In this document: positions 1-5,085 of the stretch, piece after piece
Position numbering within the stretch: the stretch's first letter is position 1
Layout of the letters: each line of letters opens with the position of its first letter
Assembly (NCBI GenBank): GCA_030635485.1
Contig: DAOVYS010000206.1
Location: forward strand, 1-5,085
Source of the DNA: Pseudomonadota bacterium
GTDB taxonomy: Bacteria; Desulfobacterota; Desulfobulbia; Desulfobulbales; DAOVYS01
DNA length: 5,085 nucleotides
Direction of reading: 5' to 3'
Notes under the pieces: generated by a model
Database searches by the model: none
Told to the model about the DNA's origin: nothing
What the model saw: the letters and a program-made list of their open reading frames with translations, nothing else
Made by a program: the position numbers and the translations under genes

Positions 1-2918
1 CAGCGGAAGAGATCAACCTGAAGTTTCCGTTGCTCACCAATTTTTCATCAGCCGCAAACTCCATTGAAGCGCTGATCAAATCCGCAGGTTTGGCGCCTCC
101 AAGCTTTTCAGCAAAAATTGACGGCAGCCTTGTAAATCTGACCGGAAAGACAGAGGTTACCGACCAGGGTATTAAAACCACATTCAATGTCAATCTTAAA
201 GGGCTTGATCTTGCCTCTTTATTCCATTATATCCCCTACCGCCTTGACCATATTGCGGTTGCCGGAGGAAAGGGCGATCTGGACCTTGATCTGGTTTTAA
301 CCTCACAAGAAAAAACAGATACCAGACTGGAGATCAAGGGAGGCGCACACCTTTCAGAACTCCTTTTAACTACCCGTACGGGCAGGCCGATCATAAAACT
401 TGGTGCCGGCAAGGTTACAGGTGTCTTTTCCCCAACAGACCGGCAATATCACTGCACGGAGATTGTACTGGAAGGTCCTGAAATCCACATTGAACGATCC
501 GCCGACTCCGGATGGCTTCTTCCGTGGGCCTTTGATTCGGAAAAAACCTCCACCAGCCGGTCCGGATCAAAAAAACCGCTGCAAGTCTCCATTGACAGCC
601 TTTCTGTCTCAAAAGGGAGACTTTCATTCTCAGACAAGTCTATTCCAGGGGGCTACTCTGACACATGGTCTGAAATCAGCATGAACCTGAACAGCTTTTC
701 ACCTGGAAGCGACAGGCCCGCGGAATTTACCATAAACGGCAAAAGCCGGACAAAAACAACTCTCTCCGGCCAGGGGCAGGTTCATCCGAGGCCGTTTAAA
801 GCACAAGGATTCCTGGTCATGGAGGGTATAGACATTACCCGTCTTACGCCCTATTTCCATCCAGCCCAAAAATTACGTCTAAAAGGCGGCCAACCCTCCA
901 GACTGGAAGCGCGTTTCATGTTTGGGAAAGATCAGCCCCCCGGGAAAATGAATCTGATTCTGACCGATGCGGCCTTGCAGTGCCGGGATCTCAGTCTGGC
1001 CGGATCCGACACCGAATTCTTACAACTGCCTGACCTGACATTCACCAATGCCGGCTTTGACATGAACCAAAAAACTCTGGATCTGGGCCTTGTCAGCGCC
1101 AAAAAGGGCAGCCTGGTTTTAAAATGGGACAAAAAGGGAGAACTGAACTGGAAAAGATATTTTATTCACAAGGGGGAAAAGAACCAGGAAAAGAAAAAAT
1201 CGTGGGTTGTCAAGGCACATTCCCTGGACTTCTCAGACGGCCTGGTTGACATTGATTCCAGTTTACAAGATAATCCCTTAAATCTACGCTTTAAGGATGT
1301 CTCGTTTCATGCGGAAAACCTTTCCACCGAATCCGGCAAAAACAGCGTTGTCTCAGGTTCAGCAAATCTGGACTCAGCATCTCTTCAGTTCTCCGGCAAC
1401 GTGACCCCGGAACCATTTTCCGCTACCGTGGAATGGACTGGAAATGATCTGTCGGCTGCAACATTATCTCCCATTGTCAGCAGATGGTTTGTCCCCAGGA
1501 TTACGGACGGTCTAATAGATGCCGGCGGGACAATCCACATTCCTGATTTTTCATTTTCCGGAACTTTAGGGGTCAACAATTTCTCTGCTCAGGACCAGAG
1601 AGGCAGGCAGGTTGTGAAGTGGCAACAGGCCGAATTCCAGAATCTCAAATTAGAGTCAAACCCGCCCGCTGTTGAGATTTCTTCAATTTTGGTGGACAGG
1701 CCGGTTTTAAAACTGCTCAGACAGAGTGACGGACCGCTTTCAGCAGGTTTTTTCAAAGACTCAAGATCTGAAAAAGATGGACATGAATCCGGGAACAAAT
1801 TGAAGATAGATACGATTACAATCAACAACGGTGACCTTGTCTATTCAGACACCACACTTGATTCCCCCTATTCGCTCACCCTGTCCGACCTCTCAGCCTC
1901 AATTTCAAGGATTATCAACAGACCCGGCAACCGGGCCGCATATTCCTTAAAGGGGAGAATTCTGACGCCCCAAGGAACGCAGTCCGCTTCTTCACTTTCA
2001 TCCAGCGGCAAAGCCGGTCTTTTTGATAAGCCCCTGTTTGCAGACCTGACAGTCAATGCGACCAACATGGACATTCGTCCTCTCTCACCATGGCTTTCGC
2101 ACAATCTGGGCTATATGGTCAGGAGCGGGAGCCTTGATCTGACTTCAATTTTTCGTCAGGAAAACCTGGAAATATCGGGCAGGAACCAGATTCGTATTAC
2201 AGGTCTTGAGCTTGGGAAAAGGGTTGATGAGAAGTCTCAGCTGCCATTTACTATTGGACTGCTTTTGGATCAGGACAATATCATAGACCTTAATTTGCCG
2301 GTCACAGGACCGGCCAGACCTTACTTTTCCTATGGCAATGGATTGGCCGTGGGATTGCGCGGGCTTCTGCTTAAAGCAAGGATATTCCCGTTCACCCTCC
2401 TTCCTTTAAGCAAAGAAGGACAGGTTCTGCCCAACCATCTGATCATACCGTATGGCAAATCGGAACCGACCCTGAAGAACAAAAATCAGCTGAAAGAGAT
2501 GGCACGTATCCTTGAAATACGGCCGTCCATTAAATTGAAGATCCGAGGATTTGCCGAATCCAATGGAGACAGGGAATCCCTTCTGACTGAACGCGGAGAA
2601 GAGGCTGCCCGTCGCATAATCGAAACGGAAGCACGTTTTTCTGCTGAAATATCAAATGATTACGGCGGCGAAGAAATCCACTTTCCACACACGAGGGATA
2701 TTGAATATGAGAGATCCATGCCAACGCCTGCCGACGTGAGTGATGATCTTCTCATCGTCCTGGCAAAACAGAGGGCAAATGCGATAAGAGACTTTCTTGT
2801 CAATGGTCTGAATGTTGCGCCGGACCGTATAGAGGTGGATAAATCCGGAGAGCTGATCAAGGCCGGGAATCTGGGCAGGCCCGGGAATCGGGTTGATTTC
2901 ATATTTAAGGTCAAATAG
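1..2918 (+). CDS. DUF748 / AsmA-like repeat protein with OmpA-like C-terminus (5' end missing)
   Basis: The reading frame is open from base 3 to the TAG at 2916-2918, so the gene begins upstream of the window. The TTG at 30 lies inside coding sequence and is not a believable start. At least 972 residues are present. Numbering from that TTG, four similar units are visible, anchored by GLDLASLFHYIP (58-69), GIDITRLTPYF (266-276), GNDLSAATLSPIV (471-483) and NMDIRPLSPWL (679-689). Between them lie recurring IDSLSVSKGRLSFSD-type strands and charged linkers rich in Lys, Ser and Glu. Residues 737-790 (LPFTIGLLLDQDNIIDLNLP onward) match the typical DUF748 block. Residues about 803-962 resemble an OmpA-like domain. 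The family belongs to the AsmA-like superfamily, whose members (AsmA, TamB, YhdP) are envelope proteins linked to lipid transport and outer-membrane homeostasis. A periplasmic location with an N-terminal membrane anchor is inferred, because the N-terminus is outside the window. The family call is confident; the exact function is not. Confidence 0.85.
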   Translation, partial: AEEINLKFPLLTNFSSAANSIEALIKSAGLAPPSFSAKIDGSLVNLTGKTEVTDQGIKTTFNVNLKGLDLASLFHYIPYRLDHIAVAGGKGDLDLDLVLTSQEKTDTRLEIKGGAHLSELLLTTRTGRPIIKLGAGKVTGVFSPTDRQYHCTEIVLEGPEIHIERSADSGWLLPWAFDSEKTSTSRSGSKKPLQVSIDSLSVSKGRLSFSDKSIPGGYSDTWSEISMNLNSFSPGSDRPAEFTINGKSRTKTTLSGQGQVHPRPFKAQGFLVMEGIDITRLTPYFHPAQKLRLKGGQPSRLEARFMFGKDQPPGKMNLILTDAALQCRDLSLAGSDTEFLQLPDLTFTNAGFDMNQKTLDLGLVSAKKGSLVLKWDKKGELNWKRYFIHKGEKNQEKKKSWVVKAHSLDFSDGLVDIDSSLQDNPLNLRFKDVSFHAENLSTESGKNSVVSGSANLDSASLQFSGNVTPEPFSATVEWTGNDLSAATLSPIVSRWFVPRITDGLIDAGGTIHIPDFSFSGTLGVNNFSAQDQRGRQVVKWQQAEFQNLKLESNPPAVEISSILVDRPVLKLLRQSDGPLSAGFFKDSRSEKDGHESGNKLKIDTITINNGDLVYSDTTLDSPYSLTLSDLSASISRIINRPGNRAAYSLKGRILTPQGTQSASSLSSSGKAGLFDKPLFADLTVNATNMDIRPLSPWLSHNLGYMVRSGSLDLTSIFRQENLEISGRNQIRITGLELGKRVDEKSQLPFTIGLLLDQDNIIDLNLPVTGPARPYFSYGNGLAVGLRGLLLKARIFPFTLLPLSKEGQVLPNHLIIPYGKSEPTLKNKNQLKEMARILEIRPSIKLKIRGFAESNGDRESLLTERGEEAARRIIETEARFSAEISNDYGGEEIHFPHTRDIEYERSMPTPADVSDDLLIVLAKQRANAIRDFLVNGLNVAPDRIEVDKSGELIKAGNLGRPGNRVDFIFKVK
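201..2096 (+). repeat. Four degenerate protein-level repeats of about 207 codons in the DUF748 gene
   Basis: The conserved anchor (G/N)xDLxxLxPxx recurs at bases 201-236, 825-857, 1440-1478 and 2064-2096, a spacing of 208, 205 and 208 codons. Each anchor precedes a short variable stretch and then a G-x-L-D/E-type beta strand (for example GDLDLDLVL, SRLEARFMF, GLIDAGGTIHI, SLDLTSIFR). A second marker, G-x-L-x-x-x-D, occurs as GRLSFSD, GLVDIDS and GDLVYSD roughly 200 codons apart. The similarity is visible in protein and not obvious in DNA, so these are old structural repeats rather than recent tandem duplication. Confidence 0.6.
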
Positions 2919-2949
2919 TGTCTGTCCGGAACAGTAACATTTCCGGCCA

Positions 2950-2954
2950 AAGGA
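2950..2954 (+). promoter_or_regulatory. Shine-Dalgarno sequence for the cysteine-cluster gene
   Basis: AAGGA lies 7 bases before the ATG at 2962. This is normal spacing and supports that start. It sits in the 43-base gap after the DUF748 gene, just downstream of a short inverted repeat (CCGGAA at 2926-2931 and TTCCGG at 2941-2946). Confidence 0.7.
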
Positions 2955-2961
2955 TACAGCA

Positions 2962-3510
2962 ATGCTGAAAAAAATACGGGACCTCTATTTCAGTGACGTA
3001 GCAACCAAGATCGATATTGCGCGCCATCTTTTTAAGGCATCGGGAGACCGTCTGAAATCCGACCCGGCTGTTAAAGAAAAACTATTGCTTCTTGTCCGCT
3101 TGACCGACGTATTACGGAAACAGATGCGGTCCATGGGGATATTCGAGTTATGCGGCAGGTGCGGCAGCAGCCCGGCCGGGGGGTGCTGCAGTGCGGAAAT
3201 GGCAAATGAATCAGACGCTGTTCTCCTCTTCATGAACATGCTCCTTGACCGCGAAGTCGCTATCCGGCGGGATGATGACTTTGAATGCTGTTTTCTTGGC
3301 AAACGAGGATGCACACTGATATTGAAACCGATATTCTGCCTCAACTACAACTGTGAAAAAATCATGACCGGTTCCAGCAAAAAAAATCTGGCTGAACTTG
3401 AAAGAGCGACAGCCGGCCTGCTCGGAGAGCAGACAGCTCTTGAAAATATGATCCTGCGGTCAGGTTTATTTAATGACTATTCAGATTCGGTAGCTATTCT
3501 TACCTCCTGA
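2962..3510 (+). CDS. YkgJ-like cysteine-cluster protein, function unknown
   Basis: This 182-residue protein has an ATG start preceded by AAGGA and a TGA stop at 3508-3510. Residues 1-60 are charged and look helical, with no signal peptide or membrane segment, so it is probably cytoplasmic. Nine cysteines follow: C64 and C67 (CGRCG), C75 and C76 (GGCCS), C109 and C110 (ECCFLG), C117, C126 and C131. The layout CxxC-x7-CC, then CFLxxxxC, then KPxFCxxxxC, resembles the YkgJ/FliB-type zinc- or iron-chelating domain (PF03692), which usually reads CxxCxxxCC...CxFLxxxxCxIYxxRPxxCRxFxC. Here Lys-Pro replaces Arg-Pro. The C-terminal 45 residues are again helical and cysteine-free. The gene lies 43 bases after the DUF748 gene and 26 bases before tilS, so it is probably co-transcribed. 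Metal binding is a reasonable inference, but the metal and the biological role are unknown. Two A-runs (A7 at 2968-2974, A8 at 3379-3386) fall inside the gene. Confidence 0.75.
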   Translation: MLKKIRDLYFSDVATKIDIARHLFKASGDRLKSDPAVKEKLLLLVRLTDVLRKQMRSMGIFELCGRCGSSPAGGCCSAEMANESDAVLLFMNMLLDREVAIRRDDDFECCFLGKRGCTLILKPIFCLNYNCEKIMTGSSKKNLAELERATAGLLGEQTALENMILRSGLFNDYSDSVAILTS

Positions 3511-3536
3511 CAGTCATTTCTTACTTCCCTTATCAC

Positions 3537-4985
3537 ATGCACCCACTGGAAAAGAAAACTCTAAAAACTATCCGTCAAAAAGAACTGTTTCAAGACGGAG
3601 AGAGCGTGATCATCGGTGTATCAGGAGGTCCTGATTCCATGGCATTGCTTCATGTCCTGGCCCGCCTTGAATCCGAACTGAATCTTACGCTCATTGCGGT
3701 TTATCTGGATCACGGGTTGAGACCGAAAAAAGAGACTGCCAAAGAGGCTGATCTGGTTCGGGCGCAGGCTGATAGTCTGGGAGTCTCGTTCGTGACAAGG
3801 GAAGTATCGGTTCGGAAATTTGCCAGGGACAAAGGCCTTTCAACCGAACACGCGGCCAGGCTGCTCCGCTACAATTTTTTCAGCGATACGGCAAAAGAGC
3901 GGTCAGCCCGAAAAATAGCCGTGGCCCACACGGCAAACGATCAGGCTGAAGAGGTCCTGCTCCGCCTGATCAGAGGGACCGGGAGAAAAGGACTTTGCGG
4001 CATGAAAATGGTCCGTGACAAAATGATCGTAAGACCCTTTCTGAATATCAGAAAAGTCCAGCTCCTCGATTATCTCAGCCAGAAGAAAATCGATTTTTTA
4101 ACAGACTCCTCCAATCAAGACCGCACATTTACCCGAAACAGGGTCAGACTTGATCTTATCCCTTATCTTGCCGACCATTTTAATCCCAATATCAGCCGCA
4201 CACTCCGGCAGACTGCAACAATACTCCAGGATGAAGAGACGCTCCTTGAAGAGATCACTAAAATTTCCTTAAACGAAATAATCGAGGAGAAACAAGGGGA
4301 CCATGAATTGCCTGTTGTGGAACTGACATTGAACAAATTTTCGGCAGTGGACATTGCGATTCAGAGACGCGTCCTTGAGACGGTATTCTGGAAGATGGAA
4401 GCAGAGCCCAATTTCCGCCAGGTTGAACAGGTTATTGAGCTTGCCGTTTCAGGGGAAACCGGGTCAAAGACACATCTTGCCCGCGGACTCCGTGTAAACA
4501 AGACCAGGAGCCGTCTCTGTTTCTCCTATCCCAGGGGCCGAGTAAGAGACCGTGGAGATCTTGAGAAACCACAACCAGTGGAATTTGAGATTTTCATTAA
4601 TGGGCCCGGGACCTACGTTGTGCCTGAAACCGGTAATACATTTATATTCGAAGAGTTGGACAGAGTGGCAACACAGTCTGAAATCCGGACACGAAACGTG
4701 GAATTCCTGGACCTTGATCTTGTATCATTCCCTCTTATCTTGAGGTCAGTCAGGTCCGGCGACATTTTTTACCCCCTTGGCGCGCCGGGCCGTAAAAAGG
4801 TGAATGATTTTCTTGCTGATTTAAAGATCCCCTTAAAGGAACGCGCCCGAATCCCGCTCCTTGTCTCAGGCGGCGTGACAGCAGCCCTGCCCGGCATCCG
4901 GCCCGGCCACGATTTCCGCATCACGCCTGCAACAAAAAGGGTGCTCAAGATAACCGTGGAACACAACAACAAAGACCTTTACTGA
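3537..4985 (+). CDS. tilS: tRNA(Ile)-lysidine synthetase
   Basis: TilS uses ATP to attach lysine to C34 of the CAU-anticodon tRNA-Ile, producing lysidine. This switches the tRNA from reading AUG to AUA and from Met to Ile charging; the enzyme is cytoplasmic and normally essential. The 482-residue protein is complete and slightly longer than the E. coli enzyme. The N-terminal PP-loop ATPase domain (about 22-205) has the signature SGGPDS at 29-34, LDHGLR at 57-62, RLLRYNFF at 108-115, AHTANDQAEEVLLRLIRGTG at 130-149, RPFL at 166-169 and TRNRVR at 199-204. A helical middle domain follows (about 215-335). The C-terminal TilS domain (about 395-474) includes LRSVRSGDIFYPLG, KKVNDFL and IPLKERARIPLL. 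The ATG at 3537 puts the PP-loop at the usual distance, and no ATG, GTG or TTG lies further upstream in frame before a stop at 3474. No Shine-Dalgarno sequence is visible, which is odd. In some related bacteria tilS is followed by ftsH; here a tRNA gene follows instead. Confidence 0.97.
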   Translation: MHPLEKKTLKTIRQKELFQDGESVIIGVSGGPDSMALLHVLARLESELNLTLIAVYLDHGLRPKKETAKEADLVRAQADSLGVSFVTREVSVRKFARDKGLSTEHAARLLRYNFFSDTAKERSARKIAVAHTANDQAEEVLLRLIRGTGRKGLCGMKMVRDKMIVRPFLNIRKVQLLDYLSQKKIDFLTDSSNQDRTFTRNRVRLDLIPYLADHFNPNISRTLRQTATILQDEETLLEEITKISLNEIIEEKQGDHELPVVELTLNKFSAVDIAIQRRVLETVFWKMEAEPNFRQVEQVIELAVSGETGSKTHLARGLRVNKTRSRLCFSYPRGRVRDRGDLEKPQPVEFEIFINGPGTYVVPETGNTFIFEELDRVATQSEIRTRNVEFLDLDLVSFPLILRSVRSGDIFYPLGAPGRKKVNDFLADLKIPLKERARIPLLVSGGVTAALPGIRPGHDFRITPATKRVLKITVEHNNKDLY

Positions 4986-4989
4986 CAGA

Positions 4990-5020
4990 TTGACACATGG
5001 TAAATTGCAGCCATTGTAAT
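4990..5020 (+). promoter_or_regulatory. Candidate sigma-70-type promoter for tRNA-Arg
   Basis: A perfect -35 hexamer TTGACA lies at 4990-4995, and TGTAAT at 5015-5020 matches 5 of 6 bases of the -10 consensus. The spacer is 19 bases, longer than the preferred 17. The predicted transcription start is near 5027, about 20 bases before the tRNA. The -35 begins 4 bases after the tilS stop codon, which fits a separate promoter for the stable RNA gene. The call rests on motif match alone. Confidence 0.5.
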
Positions 5021-5022
5021 TG

Positions 5023-5043
5023 ATCTGACCATTTCAGATTTTT
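5023..5043 (+). terminator. Weak terminator-like hairpin after tilS
   Basis: ATCTGA at 5023-5028 and TCAGAT at 5034-5039 form a perfect 6-bp stem around a 5-base loop, with a run of five T at 5039-5043. G5022 and T5040 could add one wobble pair. The stem has only two G-C pairs, so it would be a weak intrinsic terminator. Its position, after tilS and before the tRNA, is where the end of the tilS transcript is expected. Confidence 0.35.
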
Positions 5044-5046
5044 CGT

Positions 5047-5085
5047 GGGCGGGTAGCTCAGCTGGATAGAGCGTTGGCCTCCGGA
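5047..5085 (+). tRNA. tRNA-Arg (anticodon CCG), 5' half, cut by window end
   Basis: The first 39 bases fold as a canonical tRNA. The acceptor 5' strand is GGGCGGG (5047-5053), followed by T8-A9 (5054-5055). The D-arm is GCTC (5056-5059) paired with GAGC (5069-5072) around the loop AGCTGGATA. G26 is 5073, the 5' anticodon strand is TTGGC (5074-5078), and the anticodon loop is CTCCGGA (5079-5085) with T33 at 5080 and anticodon CCG at 5081-5083, reading CGG codons. The D-arm and anticodon loop closely match bacterial tRNA-Arg(CCG). The 3' anticodon strand, T-arm and acceptor 3' strand lie outside the window; the expected pairings are GCCAA and CCCGCCC. Confidence 0.93.

Noticed and set aside
30..32. 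TTG as the start codon of the DUF748 gene
   Set aside because: The frame is open upstream to base 3 (AEEINLKFP precedes it), no ribosome binding site is present, and the family has a longer N-terminal region. The gene is simply cut by the window edge.
400..684. + strand open frame of 94 codons in a different frame from the DUF748 gene
   Set aside because: It is embedded in the DUF748 coding sequence, has no recognisable domain, and its proline- and lysine-rich composition looks like a frame shadow.
2660..2962. Minus-strand open frame of 100 codons over the end of the DUF748 gene
   Set aside because: It covers the recognisable OmpA-like coding region on the + strand, and its composition gives no sign of a real protein.
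2985..3344. Minus-strand open frame of 119 codons opposite the cysteine-cluster gene
   Set aside because: It lies wholly within a well-supported + strand gene, its composition is rich in Arg and Ser as expected for an antisense shadow, and it matches no family I recognise.
3501..3510. ACCTCCT, resembling the 16S rRNA 3' end or a minus-strand Shine-Dalgarno sequence
   Set aside because: No minus-strand start codon lies at a suitable distance beyond it, and it falls within the last codons of the cysteine-cluster gene. Coincidence is the simplest reading.
4779..4786. 8-bp palindrome GGCGCGCC
   Set aside because: It lies within the conserved C-terminal coding region of tilS (LGAPG) and is explained by codon choice. 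There is no second copy or flanking structure.

Overview
The window carries three tightly packed genes, all on the + strand, followed by the first half of a tRNA gene. It looks like ordinary chromosomal housekeeping DNA from a Gram-negative bacterium. A very large DUF748/AsmA-like envelope protein, a YkgJ-like cysteine-cluster protein and a tilS with QAEEVLLR wording suggest a Desulfobacterota (former Deltaproteobacteria) genome of moderate GC. That placement is inference from protein style, not proof. There is no sign of mobile elements, CRISPR repeats, phage genes or transfer.

Layout. (1) 1-2918: the 3' portion of a large DUF748-family gene, open at the left edge of the window. At least 972 residues are present. 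The protein has four visible iterations of an AsmA-like module of about 207 residues, then the family's typical C-terminal block and an OmpA-like C-terminal domain. (2) 2962-3510: a 182-residue protein with nine cysteines in a YkgJ-like metal-binding pattern and a clear Shine-Dalgarno sequence. (3) 3537-4985: tilS, tRNA(Ile)-lysidine synthetase, complete, with the PP-loop and both C-terminal domains. (4) 4986-5046: a 61-base intergenic gap with a good sigma-70-type promoter candidate and a weak terminator-like hairpin. (5) 5047-5085: the 5' half of tRNA-Arg(CCG), cut by the window end.

The three protein genes are separated by only 43 and 26 bases with no visible promoter between them, so they probably form one transcription unit. 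Functionally they look unrelated: an envelope/lipid-handling protein, a metal-binding protein of unknown role and a tRNA-modifying enzyme. The tRNA gene appears to have its own promoter. No gene-free stretch exceeds 300 bases. I found no convincing undescribed system. The points most worth a second look are the regular repeat architecture of the DUF748 protein, the uncharacterised cysteine-cluster gene, the tilS start without a ribosome binding site, and the overlapping promoter/terminator signals before the tRNA.
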